A stretch of 64,000 bases of DNA from Myxococcus dinghuensis (GTDB lineage: Bacteria > Myxococcota > Myxococcia > Myxococcales > Myxococcaceae). The stretch lies in contig NZ_JAKCFB010000027.1 of NCBI RefSeq assembly GCF_024198235.1, forward strand, positions 60,291 through 124,290, in the 5' to 3' direction. The translations under genes and the position numbers were made by a program. The stretch's first letter is position 1. Each line of letters starts with the position of its first letter. Of this stretch, positions 8,610 through 17,679 are shown one piece after another. A model generated the notes under the pieces. It worked only from the letters and a program-made list of their open reading frames with translations. It was not told where the DNA came from and searched no databases.

Positions 8610-9410
8610 ATGATGAATCCAATCCCCCTCCTGTCCCGTTGGCGCGCGGTGGTGTCCTTCCTGGCGGGGTTCGCCGTCTGCCTTTCCTCCGCCTCCGCGC
8701 TCGCGGCGGACGAGGTCCGGCTGCTCAAGGCGGTGAGCATGCAGAGCAGCTACCATGGCCAGACGTGGCAGGACGTCACGTACCTGGTGGTGGTGAAGAA
8801 CCTCGCCTACGACAAGCAGGTCGCCATCCATCACAAGCAGCCGGACGGCACCTGGGCGGACCTGGCGCTGAGCTACTCCGGACCGGCGGGCGCGGGCGAG
8901 GAGCTGTGGAAGGTGACGCGGCAATACCAGAGCTGGGGCACGGACCCGCAGCCCACGCGCGACCTGGAGTTCGTGGCGAAGTACACGGTGAATGGGCAGA
9001 CGTACTGGGACAACAACCAGGGGGCCAACTACACCCTGGGCCGGTTCGACGGGCCGCTCCTGACGCGGGAGAACGTGCTGGTGGCGAACAGCTACTGGCA
9101 GGCCAACGGCGACGTGGACATCAACATCGACGTGAAGAACCTCGCCTACTCGAAGGCCGTCAAGGTGGTGTACAGCACGGACGGGTGGGTCACGACGAAC
9201 GAGGTCGCCGCGTCCTTCGTCCCCGGCTACACGGTGGGCTACGGCTACATCTCCAGCCCCAATGTCCAGGGCGTGGAGCGCTGGTTCGCCCGGATTCCGG
9301 CCGTCACCAACGGCGCGCTGCTCTACTACGTCCGTTATGAGGTGAACGGACAGACGTACTGGGACAGCAACTTCGGGTACAACTACCCGCCCATCTACCC
9401 TCCCCTCTGA
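8610..9410 (+). CDS. Secreted protein with two CBM21-like carbohydrate-binding domains
   Basis: About 266 aa from the ATG at 8610 (a second ATG follows at once). GGAG lies 8 nt upstream and the product begins with a signal peptide ending near ASALAA. The mature protein is two copies of one ~100-residue module. The first has VVVKNLAYDKQVAIHH and YTVNGQTYWDNNQGANY; the second has IDVKNLAYSKAVKVVYSTDG and YEVNGQTYWDSNFGYNY. These are the signature blocks of CBM21, known from fungal glucoamylases and PP1 glycogen-targeting subunits. It should bind alpha-glucan. There is no catalytic domain, so it acts as a free binding protein or a subunit. An in-frame GTG at 8529 is rejected because it would bury the signal peptide. 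Confidence 0.8.
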   Translation: MMNPIPLLSRWRAVVSFLAGFAVCLSSASALAADEVRLLKAVSMQSSYHGQTWQDVTYLVVVKNLAYDKQVAIHHKQPDGTWADLALSYSGPAGAGEELWKVTRQYQSWGTDPQPTRDLEFVAKYTVNGQTYWDNNQGANYTLGRFDGPLLTRENVLVANSYWQANGDVDINIDVKNLAYSKAVKVVYSTDGWVTTNEVAASFVPGYTVGYGYISSPNVQGVERWFARIPAVTNGALLYYVRYEVNGQTYWDSNFGYNYPPIYPPL

Positions 9411-9558
9411 CCTCCCCGAAGAGGTTGCCCGGGGGCCCGGCCGTCGCGGGTCCGCCCTTCCGGCATGCTCCCGGGCACCAAATCCCTCGACAAGTCCCGG
9501 GGCATGGTTATGGGAGACGACGCTCGGCGCCCACGGTGCGCCCGGAGGCCATTGCCAC

Positions 9559-11523
9559 ATGTCGGTCGACAACGTCCCCCAGCGGGAAACCCATGCCTTC
9601 CAGGCGGAGATCAACCAGCTCCTGAGCCTGGTCATCAACTCCCTCTACAGCCACAAGGAGATCTTCCTGCGTGAGCTGGTGTCGAACGCGTCCGACGCGC
9701 TCGACAAGCTGCGCTTCCGGGCCATCACGGAGCCGGAGCTGCTCTCCGACGCGCCGGAGCTGGAGCTGCGCATCGTCCCGGACGAACAGCAGGGGACGCT
9801 GACCATCGAGGACACCGGCATCGGCATGAGCCATGACGAGCTGGTGAAGAACCTGGGCACCATCGCCCACTCCGGCTCGCGGGAGTTCCTGCAGCTTGCC
9901 GCCCAGCGGGGACAGAAGGACGTGCAGCTCATCGGCCAGTTCGGCGTGGGCTTCTACAGCGCCTACCTCGTCGCGGACCAGGTGGAGGTGGTGAGCCGTC
10001 CCGCCGGCAAGGACACCCAGGCGTTCCGCTGGTCGTCGGAGGCGCACGGGACCTTCACCGTGGAGCCCGCCGAGCGCGCCGCCCGCGGCACCTCCGTCAT
10101 CCTCCACCTGAAGGAGGACCAGAAGGAGTTCCTGGAGGAGTACCGGCTGCGCTCGCTCATCACCCAGTACTCCGACTACGTCGGCCACCCCATCAAGCTC
10201 CAGGTGACGAAGCACACGGGCTCGGGCGCCGACGAGAAGACGGAGACGGCGCTGGAGGTGGTGAACAAGGCCAGCGCGCTGTGGCAGCGCGCGAAGTCCG
10301 ACATCACCGACGAGCAGTACCAGGAGTTCTACAAGCACCTGACGCACGACTGGGAGCCGCCCCTGGCGTGGACGCACTTCAAGGCGGACGGCAACCAGCA
10401 GTTCACCGGGCTGCTGTTCGTCCCCAAGCACCCGCCGTTCGACCTGGACTCGCAGCAGCAGCGCGGGGTGCGGCTGTTCGTCAAGCGCGTGTTCATCATG
10501 GACCGCTGCGAGGAGCTGGTGCCGCTGTGGCTGCGCTTCGTGCGCGGCGTCATCGACTCGGATGACCTGCCGCTCAACGTGTCGCGCGAGCTGTTGCAGG
10601 ACTCGCAGGTGGTGCGCGCCATCCGCAAGCACGTGGTGAAGAAGTCGCTCGACCTGCTGGAGAAGCTGTCCAAGGACAAGCCGGAGGACTACACGGTCTT
10701 CTGGAAGGCCTTCGGCACGGTGCTGAAGGAGGGCCTGGCCAGCGAGGCGGAGCAGAAGGACAAGCTGGGTGGGCTCCTGCGCTACGAGAGCACGCACGGC
10801 GAGGGGCTCACGTCGCTGGCGGACTACGTGTCGCGCATGAAGGAGGGCCAGGAGGCGCTCTATTACGTGTACGGCGAGTCCCGGAAGGCGGTGGAGGACG
10901 GCCCGCATCTGGAGGCGCTGAAGCAGCGCGGCTACGAGGTCCTCTTCATGACGGACCCGGTGGACGAGTGGGCGGCGCAGGGGCTGCGGGAGTTCCAGGG
11001 CAAGCCGCTGGTCTCCGCGCTCCAGGCGGACCTGAAGCTGCAGGCCACGGACGAGCAGAAGAAGGAGCAGGAGCAGCGCGCCGAGGGGCTCAAGGGGCTG
11101 ACGTCGAAGATGAAGGACGTGCTCCAGGAGTCGGTGCGCGAGGTGCGCGTGTCGGACCGGCTCACGGACTCGCCGGTGTGCCTGGTGGTGCCCGAGGGCG
11201 GCTCGCCCGCGTACCTGGAGCGGCTGCTCCAGCAGCGCGGCAAGGCGATGCCTCGCATGAAGCGCATCCTGGAGGTCAATCCCAAGCATCCGGTCATCGA
11301 GCACCTCAAGGCGGTGTACGAGGCGAACCCCGCCGAGGCCCAGGTGTCCGAGTGGATCGAGCTGCTGCACGACCAGGCGCTGCTCACCGAGGGCAGCACC
11401 ATCTCCGACCCGAACCGCTTCGCGCGGCGGCTGACGTCGCTGCTGACGCAGGTGGCGGGGCAGGCGGTGAAGGTGTCCGCCCCCGAGGCGAAAGACACCC
11501 AGCCGGTCTCCGCGGCGAGCTGA
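9559..11523 (+). CDS. htpG: HtpG, Hsp90-family chaperone
   Basis: A 654-aa Hsp90 homologue. The N-terminal GHKL ATPase has the family blocks [15 protein letters not shown], the nucleotide-binding DTGIGM, and [13 protein letters not shown]. The middle domain carries LYVKRVFI-like and SRELLQ blocks ([23 protein letters not shown]). A C-terminal dimerisation domain follows. The cytosolic chaperone assists folding and stress recovery. GGAGG lies about 10 nt before the ATG. A strong hairpin follows the stop. No heat-shock promoter could be assigned with confidence. Confidence 0.97.
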
Positions 11524-11531
11524 CATGAAGT

Positions 11532-11558
11532 GAGGGGCCCGGGAGTCCCGGGCCCCTC
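11532..11558 (+). terminator. Strong hairpin after htpG
   Basis: A 13-bp perfect inverted repeat, GAGGGGCCCGGGA / TCCCGGGCCCCTC, almost without a loop, beginning 8 nt after the htpG stop. There is no T-tract, as is common in very GC-rich genomes. Confidence 0.65.
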
Positions 11559-11619
11559 CGGGTCATGCTGCCCGGTGGCCCCATCGACATCTTTGTGAGT
11601 GATAGGGAATGATGGCCGG

Positions 11620-12612
11620 ATGGGCCATCAGACCTCCTTCGCGGCATTCACTTGCGACATCCTCCCGACGGCGACTCCCTCCGAGCGCGCCGCCATCCAG
11701 GGCGCGCTCCGAGCCGAGCTGGGCAAGCCCTATCGCCGGGCGCGGCAGTCGCTCGGAAACCAGTGGTTGGTGCGGTTCGATGACGGGGGCTTCAACTCCT
11801 TCGTCCTCGTGGTGAGCGCGATGCGCGCGAAGTACCCGGACGCGTTCCGCTACCTGCTGGTGGGTTGGCACGACATGGGGTCCGTGGCGCTCTATCCGTT
11901 GGGTGGCGCGGCGCCGACGACGCTGAGCCTGGTGACGGCGATGGCGGCGGTGGCCTCCGGCGCCGACGAGCTGGCCGCGCCGCTGCTGCTGGCCGCCGGT
12001 CCGCTGACGAGCGACGACTTCCCGCTCCAGTGGGAGGACGTGGGCGCGGAGGACGACCTGGGCCTCGCGCGCGCGCCTCGGGGTCGTCCTCGCGGGGCGG
12101 GCACTGCGACCCGCGCGCCCCGGCCCCGTGCGAGGACGGCGCCCGTCGTGGCGAGCCCACCCGTGAAGGAGGAGACGGCCAGCGAGACGCCGGCCCCGGC
12201 CCCGGCCGACGCCAGCGTGGCGGCGCCCGAGGCCGTCGTCGCCGAGCCCGTGAGCGAGGGGTCGACCACGGAGGCAGCGGAGACCGCTTCGACGACGAGC
12301 AACCGGCGCAAGCGTGGAGGCGCGCGTGGGAAGCGGGCCCAGGCCCGTGGGGCGCGCCAGCGGGGTCCGGCGCGCAAGCAGTCTCGCGCCAAGAAGGCGG
12401 GTGCGAAGCGTGACGAGGAGGCCACGCAGCGCCGCAAGCCCACCGCGAGCCGCAAGCGCGCAGGGGGCGCCCTCAGCCGCAAGCGCGTGAGCGCCGCGGC
12501 CAGCCAGAAGCGCTCGAGCGCCGCGCGCGGGAAAGCACGGACCGCCGCGAAGGCCGCGAAGAAGAAGACGGGCCGCGCGGCCACGAAGAAGAAGACGGGC
12601 CGCGCTCGCTGA
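11620..12612 (+). CDS. DNA-binding protein with AT-hook and histone-H1-like tail
   Basis: About 330 aa from the ATG at 11620 (AGGGA upstream; a GTG at 11599 is possible). Residues 1-130 form a globular part with no family I recognise (PYRRARQSLGNQWLVRFDDG; YLLVGWHDMGSVALYPLGG). At about residue 153 there is an AT-hook core, PRGRPRG. An Ala/Glu/Ser-rich acidic linker follows. From about residue 228 to the end the sequence is almost only Lys, Arg, Ala, Ser and Gly, ending in twice-repeated KKKTGRA, like histone H1/HU-extension tails. It probably binds AT-rich or general DNA and acts as an architectural factor. Myxobacteria have known proteins of this style (CarD with HMGA-like region, histone-like HthA/HthB). 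Not a named orthologue. Confidence 0.7.
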   Translation: MGHQTSFAAFTCDILPTATPSERAAIQGALRAELGKPYRRARQSLGNQWLVRFDDGGFNSFVLVVSAMRAKYPDAFRYLLVGWHDMGSVALYPLGGAAPTTLSLVTAMAAVASGADELAAPLLLAAGPLTSDDFPLQWEDVGAEDDLGLARAPRGRPRGAGTATRAPRPRARTAPVVASPPVKEETASETPAPAPADASVAAPEAVVAEPVSEGSTTEAAETASTTSNRRKRGGARGKRAQARGARQRGPARKQSRAKKAGAKRDEEATQRRKPTASRKRAGGALSRKRVSAAASQKRSSAARGKARTAAKAAKKKTGRAATKKKTGRAR

Positions 12613-12669
12613 GACTCCTCGGAAGAGATTTCATACGAGCGACGAGGCTCCTCGGAGACAGTCACCGCG

Positions 12670-12696
12670 ACATGCGGCCGCAATGAAGCCGCATGT
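12670..12696. terminator. Hairpin between convergent genes
   Basis: Inverted repeat ACATGCGGC / GCCGCATGT with a 9-nt loop, between the histone-tail gene (+) and the oxidoreductase gene (-). It may terminate both. No T-tract. Confidence 0.5.
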
Positions 12697-12701
12697 ATCG
12701 C

Positions 12702-13949
12702 TCACATCTCGAAGTCCCGCAGCACGGCCTCCGCCGCGCGCCGGCCCGATACCAACGCCCCCTGGATGGAAGCGCTGTCCCGGTGGTCTCCACAGACGAA
12801 CAGCCCGGGCGACAAGCGCACGGGCCGGTGCGGAGGCTCCAGCGCGTCCACCGTCTGCGCCGGCAACGCGAAGGGCAGCGAATACGTGCGCAGGTGCCGC
12901 CACCCCGCCACCTGCGAACCGAACCACTCCGTCAGCTCCGCGACCACCCGCGCCCGCAACGCCGGCTCATCCGACGACACCCCCAGCACCGACACGGAGA
13001 CCAGCGCCTGCCCCTTCGGCGCGTACGCGGGTGACACCTCGCTCATCACCGCGAGCTGGTTCACCACGCCCCTCCCCTCCCCGTTGAGCACGAGCCACGG
13101 CCCCGTCACGGGCGGCTCCGGCGCCGCGAAATACAGACACGTCACCGCGTTCATCGTCGGCACCGGCATGCCGGGCAACAGCGCCGCCGCGCGCGTCGGC
13201 TCCGTGGCGACCACCACCGCCTTCGCCGTCACCTGCTCCCCATCCTCCAGCCGCACCCGGTGCCCCCACACGTCCGAGACCGGCACCTGCATCCGCAACA
13301 CCCCCGTGGGCAGCTTCGCCGCGAGCTGCGCGGGAATCGCCCCCATCCCCTCCTCCGGCACCCCCACCGCCCCCGAGGCGAACATCCGGAAGACGAACTC
13401 CAGGAAGCGGCTGGACGTGGTCAACGCCCGGTCCAGGAACACGCCCCCGAAGAACGGCCGGAGGAACCCCTCCACCATCTCCCCCGTGAAGCCCACCTCC
13501 TCCAGGTAGCGCCGAGAAGGACGTTGGGGCCGCAACCAGACGTCCTCGTCCTCCCCCGAGCGCGAGAGCTGCCGCATCTCCAGGACACGCAGCTTGTCCC
13601 CGAACGTGCCCACCGGCCCGAACACCTGCCCCAGCCCCGCCAGCGGCCGGCGGAGGGGGTCGACCACCGTGTGCAGCCGCCCACCCCGGCGGACCTTGGC
13701 CCCCGGGACGAAGGGCCGCAGCCGCAGCGCCTCCAGGTCCAGCACCTGCCGCCCCTCCGGATAGGCGGAGAGGTACACCTGGAATCCCCGGTCCAGGAGG
13801 AAGCCCTCCAGGACGTCCGTGCGGACCCGGCCGCCCGGCGCATCCGAGGCCTCCAGCAGCATCACCTTCACCCGGGACTGGACGAGCGCCCGCGCGCACG
13901 CCAGCCCCGACAACCCTGCCCCCACCACGATGACGTCCGGGTTCGACAC
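12702..13949 (-). CDS. FAD-dependent amine-oxidase/phytoene-desaturase-like oxidoreductase
   Basis: 415 aa from the GTG at 13949. This start has a GGAGAGG just upstream and places the dinucleotide-binding motif VIVVGAGLSGLACA at the very N-terminus, as in the family; an upstream in-frame ATG would add an unlikely 21-residue tail. Further FAD contacts are LLEASDAPGGRVRTD near the start and LFVCGDHRDSASIQGALVSG near the C-terminus. The family includes amine oxidases, protoporphyrinogen oxidase and carotenoid desaturases. The substrate cannot be told. It is monocistronic between a convergent and a divergent neighbour (aroF). Confidence 0.85.
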   Translation of the reverse strand: MSNPDVIVVGAGLSGLACARALVQSRVKVMLLEASDAPGGRVRTDVLEGFLLDRGFQVYLSAYPEGRQVLDLEALRLRPFVPGAKVRRGGRLHTVVDPLRRPLAGLGQVFGPVGTFGDKLRVLEMRQLSRSGEDEDVWLRPQRPSRRYLEEVGFTGEMVEGFLRPFFGGVFLDRALTTSSRFLEFVFRMFASGAVGVPEEGMGAIPAQLAAKLPTGVLRMQVPVSDVWGHRVRLEDGEQVTAKAVVVATEPTRAAALLPGMPVPTMNAVTCLYFAAPEPPVTGPWLVLNGEGRGVVNQLAVMSEVSPAYAPKGQALVSVSVLGVSSDEPALRARVVAELTEWFGSQVAGWRHLRTYSLPFALPAQTVDALEPPHRPVRLSPGLFVCGDHRDSASIQGALVSGRRAAEAVLRDFEM

Positions 13950-14076
13950 GCGACCTCTCCCACATCCACGCTGGCGTGCCTCCATGCTGTGCGGCCCCCC
14001 GCCCCACGGCAAGACGGGGCTTCGGCCGCGGGGCTGGTTGCTCGCGAGCGGACAGTTGATGCAGAACGGAGTCAGC

Positions 14077-14121
14077 AGTCCCGGTTAGCCTCGGGACTTC
14101 CTCGCCGGATTCCCCGGCGAG
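14077..14121 (+). promoter_or_regulatory. Two tandem hairpins in the aroF-trp leader
   Basis: AGTCCCG (14077-14083) pairs with CGGGACT (14092-14098). Then CTCGCCGG (14101-14108) pairs with CCGGCGAG (14114-14121). The two stems are adjacent and lie 50-95 nt before the DAHP synthase start, so they could act as an attenuator or mRNA-stability element. The tiny ORF overlapping them (14059-14088) has no Trp codons, which argues against classic Trp-peptide attenuation. Confidence 0.4.
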
Positions 14122-14171
14122 CCTCGACAACCCAACAGAAGAACCGACGGACAGAGAGAGCGGGTATCCCC

Positions 14172-15197
14172 ATGTTGATCGTGATGCGACCAGACGCGAC
14201 GGCCCAGGACATCGAGCGTGTGAACGACGAGATCCGCCGTCGTGGCTGGCAACCGCACGCGATTCCAGGGGGCACTCGCACGGCCATCGGCATCACCGGC
14301 AACCCGGGCGCCGTCGAACCGGAGCCCTTCCGGGTCCTCCCTGGCGTCGCGGACGCCGTCGCCGTGTCCCAGCCGTTCAAGCTCGTCAGCCGCGAGGTGA
14401 AGCCGGACGACACCCAGCTGCGCGTGGGTGACCTGACCCTCGGCGGCGCCGCGTTCCACGTCATCGCCGGGCCGTGCTCGGTGGAGTCGCGCGAGCAGAT
14501 CCTCTCCACCGCGCACGCGGTGAAGAAGGCCGGCGCCACCATGCTGCGTGGCGGCGCGTTCAAGCCCCGCACCAGCCCCTACGAGTTCCAGGGCCTCAAG
14601 GGCGACGGGCTGGCGCTGCTGGCGGAGGCGCGCGCGGAGACGGGCCTGCTCGTCACCACGGAGGTGAAGGACACCGCCACGCTGGACGCGGTGGCCGACG
14701 CCACGGACATCCTCCAGATTGGCGCGCGCAACATGCAGAACTTCAGCCTGCTGGAGGCCGTGGGCGAGCGCCGCAAGCCCGTGCTCCTCAAGCGCGGCAT
14801 GAGCGCCACCATCAAGGAGCTGCTGATGGCGGCCGAGTACATCGTCGCCCGCGGCAACACCCAGGTCATCCTCTGCGAGCGCGGCATCCGCACCTTCGAG
14901 ACGATGACGCGCAACACCCTGGACCTGAACGCGGTGCCCATGCTCAAGGCGCTGTCGCACCTGCCCGTGTTCGTGGACCCGTCGCACGGCATCGGCGTGC
15001 GCAAGGCCGTCCCGGCGATGATGCGCGCCGCGGTGGCCGTGGGCGCGGACGGAATCATCGTCGAGGTGCATCCGGATCCGCCGCGCGCCAAGTCGGACGG
15101 CGCGCAGTCCTTGGACTTCCCGGAGTTCGACAAGGCCATGAACGAGGTGCGTGCGATTGCGCAGGCCATGGGCCGCGAAGTCGTGCGACTGGGATAG
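14172..15197 (+). CDS. aroF: 3-deoxy-7-phosphoheptulonate (DAHP) synthase, first step of the shikimate pathway
   Basis: 341 aa from the ATG at 14172. An N-terminal ~70-residue ferredoxin-like regulatory domain (MLIVMRPDATAQDIERV, as in the TM0343-type enzymes) precedes a TIM barrel with FHVIAGPCSVES, MLRGGAFKPRTSPYEFQG, GARNMQNFSLLEAVG, and FVDPSHGIG. It condenses PEP and erythrose-4-phosphate. It heads an operon with trpDCFBA, only 3 nt before trpD, so carbon entry to the aromatic pathway is coexpressed with Trp synthesis. The N-terminal domain suggests feedback control by an aromatic amino acid. Confidence 0.95.
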   Translation: MLIVMRPDATAQDIERVNDEIRRRGWQPHAIPGGTRTAIGITGNPGAVEPEPFRVLPGVADAVAVSQPFKLVSREVKPDDTQLRVGDLTLGGAAFHVIAGPCSVESREQILSTAHAVKKAGATMLRGGAFKPRTSPYEFQGLKGDGLALLAEARAETGLLVTTEVKDTATLDAVADATDILQIGARNMQNFSLLEAVGERRKPVLLKRGMSATIKELLMAAEYIVARGNTQVILCERGIRTFETMTRNTLDLNAVPMLKALSHLPVFVDPSHGIGVRKAVPAMMRAAVAVGADGIIVEVHPDPPRAKSDGAQSLDFPEFDKAMNEVRAIAQAMGREVVRLG

Positions 15198-15200
15198 GCC

Positions 15201-16217
15201 ATGACGCTCAAGGAAGCGCTCGGCAAGGTGGTGGGCCGGCGCGACCTCACCCGCGAGGAGATGGCCCGGGTCATGGGCCTGATGCTCGCGGGAGAGGCGT
15301 CGCCTGCCCAGGTGGGCGCGCTCGCGACCGCGCTCAAGATGAAGGGTGAGACGGAGGACGAGATCCTCGGGGCGGCGGAGGCCATGCGGGCCTGCGCCAC
15401 GAAGCTGACGCCCCGGGCCCAGGTGGTGCTCGACACGTGCGGCACGGGCGGTGACGGCGCGCACACCTTCAACATCTCCACCGCGGTGGCCTTCGTGGCC
15501 GCCGGGGCCGGAGTCACGGTGGCCAAGCACGGCAACCGCGCCGTCTCCAGCCGGTGTGGCAGCGCGGACGTGCTGGCCGCGCTGGGTGTGTCCATGGAGC
15601 GTCCGCACGAGCGCGTCGCGCAGGACATCGACGAGCACGGCGTGGGCTTCCTCTTCGCACCCTCGCACCACGGGGCCCTGCGCCACGTGGCGCAGGCGCG
15701 GCGGGACATGGGCTTCCACAGCGTGTTCAACCTGCTGGGGCCGCTGACCAACCCCGCGGGCGCCCGCTTCCAGTTGCTGGGCACCTTCGACGGCAAGCGC
15801 GTGGAGCAGACCGCGCGCGTGCTGGGGCGGCTGGGCAGCCGGCGCGCCTGGGTGGTGCACGGCCACGACGGGCTGGATGAAATCTCGCCCTGCGCGCCCA
15901 CGGAGGTGGCGGAGCTGAGAGAGGACGGCACGGTGCGCACGTTCACCGTGCGGCCCGAGGACGCCGGCCTGGAGGTCGTCGCGCGCGAGTCCATCGCCGG
16001 TGGTGACGCGGACGAGAACGCGAAGCGGCTGCGCTCGCTGCTCGAGGGCGAGCGCTCGGGCCTGCGCACGGCGGTGCTGCTCAACGCGGCGGCGGCGCTC
16101 GTCGTCGTGGGCCAGGTGGACGACCTGCGCGCGGGCGTGCGCCTGGCGGAGACCGCCATCGATACGGGGGCGGCGTCGCGCAAGCTCGCCGCGCTCATCC
16201 ACGGGGCCGTGTCGTGA
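15201..16217 (+). CDS. trpD: Anthranilate phosphoribosyltransferase
   Basis: 338 aa, full length for TrpD. The PRPP-binding loop region reads LDTCGTGGDGAHTFNIST, followed by AKHGNRAVSSRCGSADVLAALG and FNLLGPLTNPAGA, all diagnostic. It joins anthranilate to PRPP. It follows aroF by 3 nt, and its TGA overlaps the trpC GTG by 4 bp. Confidence 0.97.
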   Translation: MTLKEALGKVVGRRDLTREEMARVMGLMLAGEASPAQVGALATALKMKGETEDEILGAAEAMRACATKLTPRAQVVLDTCGTGGDGAHTFNISTAVAFVAAGAGVTVAKHGNRAVSSRCGSADVLAALGVSMERPHERVAQDIDEHGVGFLFAPSHHGALRHVAQARRDMGFHSVFNLLGPLTNPAGARFQLLGTFDGKRVEQTARVLGRLGSRRAWVVHGHDGLDEISPCAPTEVAELREDGTVRTFTVRPEDAGLEVVARESIAGGDADENAKRLRSLLEGERSGLRTAVLLNAAAALVVVGQVDDLRAGVRLAETAIDTGAASRKLAALIHGAVS

Positions 16218-17035
16218 GCGGCCCCCAGGATGGAAGCACCGGGTCCTCGGCCACGCCGGGGACGCTGGACCTCATCATGGCGCGCAAGCGCCGGGAACTG
16301 GCGGAGCGGCCGCCCATGGCGCCCCGCCCGCGTCCGGCCGCGCGCGACTTCGCGGGCGCCTTGCGGAGCCGTCCGCGGGGACGGCCGGTGAGCGTCATCG
16401 CGGAGGTGAAGCGCAAGAGTCCGTCGGGTGGCGCGTTCCCGCATCCGGACGTGGTGGCGGTGGCCCGGGCCTACGAGGCCGCCGGCGCCAGCGCCATCAG
16501 CGTGCTGACGGACGGGCCTGACTTCGGGGGCCACCTGGAGGACCTCGTGGCGGTGCGCGCGGCGGTGTCGCTGCCGGTGCTGCGCAAGGACTTCCTCGTC
16601 GCCGCGTGCGAGGTGGAGGAGAGCGCGCTGTGGGGCGCGGACGCGGTGCTGCTCATCGCGGACGCGCTGGAGGACGGCGAGCTGCGGGAGATGCTCGCCA
16701 CGGCGCGCGCGGTGGGTGTCGCCGCGCTGGTGGAGGCCCATACGGAGGCGCACGCCGAGCGGGCCCTGGCGGCGGGCGCGGAGCTGGTGGGCATCAACAA
16801 CCGCGACCTCGCCACGTTGAAGACGGACGTGGGCACGGCGCTGCGGGTGATGCCGCGGCTGCGCAGCCGGGCCCGGGCGCTCGTCGCGGAGAGCGGGCTC
16901 AAGACGGTGACGGAGCTGGTGGCGGCACGGGACGCGGGCGCGGACGCGGTGCTCGTGGGCGAGTCGCTCCTGCGCGCCGTGGAGCCCGGGCGCGCGCTGC
17001 GACGGCTGCTCGGCGAGGAGGACGGTTCGCCGTGA
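16214..17035 (+). CDS. trpC: Indole-3-glycerol-phosphate synthase
   Basis: 273 aa, beginning at a GTG inside the trpD stop (GTGA). TIM-barrel motifs of TrpC are present: VIAEVKRKSPSGG with the catalytic Glu/Lys, ISVLTDGPDFGG, LRKDFLV, GINNRDLATL, and VAESGL. It closes the indole ring from CdRP. It is a separate polypeptide here (no TrpC-TrpF fusion), coupled by another GTGA to trpF. Confidence 0.96.
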   Translation: MSGPQDGSTGSSATPGTLDLIMARKRRELAERPPMAPRPRPAARDFAGALRSRPRGRPVSVIAEVKRKSPSGGAFPHPDVVAVARAYEAAGASAISVLTDGPDFGGHLEDLVAVRAAVSLPVLRKDFLVAACEVEESALWGADAVLLIADALEDGELREMLATARAVGVAALVEAHTEAHAERALAAGAELVGINNRDLATLKTDVGTALRVMPRLRSRARALVAESGLKTVTELVAARDAGADAVLVGESLLRAVEPGRALRRLLGEEDGSP

Positions 17036-17679
17036 GCCTCAAGGTGAAGGTGTGTGGTGTCACGCGGCTGGAGGACGCTCGGGCCGCGTGGGAGGCCGGG
17101 GTGGATGCGCTCGGGCTCAACTTCTATCCGCGCTCCCCCCGCTGCGTGGACGTGGCCACGGCGGCGGCGCTCGCGCGCACGCGGCCTCCGCTGGGCGCGG
17201 TGGTGGGCGTGTTCGTGAACGCCGCGCCGGACGACATCCGCGCGAAGGTGCGGGAGTGCGGCCTCACCGTGGTGCAGTTGCATGGGGACGAGCCGCCGGA
17301 GGCCTGCTCGGGCTACGGCGTGCCCGTCATCAAGGCGCTGCGCATCCAGGGGCCGGAGGACGTGGAGCGGGCTCGCGCCTACGTGGGCGTGGGTGACGTC
17401 TCGGGGTTGCTCCTGGATGGGGCGGCGCCGGGGTATGGCGGGGGCGGCGTGGGCTTCGACTGGTCGCTGGTGGCGCGCCTGTCGGGCAGCGGCGTGCCCG
17501 TGCTGGTGGCCGGCGGGCTGAAGCCCGCAAACGTCGCGGAGGCGGTGCGCGCGACGCGGCCCTACGGTGTGGACGTGGCCAGCGGGGTGGAGTCCGCCCC
17601 CGGCATCAAGGACCTGGACGCGGTGCGCGCCTTCGTGCGGGCCGCGAGGTCCCTCGACTTCAGGGAGCAACAGTCATGA
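17032..17679 (+). CDS. trpF: Phosphoribosylanthranilate isomerase
   Basis: 215 aa from the GTG at 17032 that overlaps the trpC stop. It has the catalytic Cys in KVCGVTRLEDA, then LGLNFYPRSPR, VVQLHGDE, LLLDGAAPGYGGGG, and the phosphate-binding LVAGGLKPANV and VDVASGVES near the end. It converts PRA to CdRP. The stop overlaps the trpB ATG (ATGA). Confidence 0.96.
   Translation: MSLKVKVCGVTRLEDARAAWEAGVDALGLNFYPRSPRCVDVATAAALARTRPPLGAVVGVFVNAAPDDIRAKVRECGLTVVQLHGDEPPEACSGYGVPVIKALRIQGPEDVERARAYVGVGDVSGLLLDGAAPGYGGGGVGFDWSLVARLSGSGVPVLVAGGLKPANVAEAVRATRPYGVDVASGVESAPGIKDLDAVRAFVRAARSLDFREQQS

Noticed and set aside
14059..14088. Possible trp leader peptide before aroF
   Set aside because: The nine-residue ORF (MQNGVSSPG) contains no Trp codon and has no clear ribosome site.
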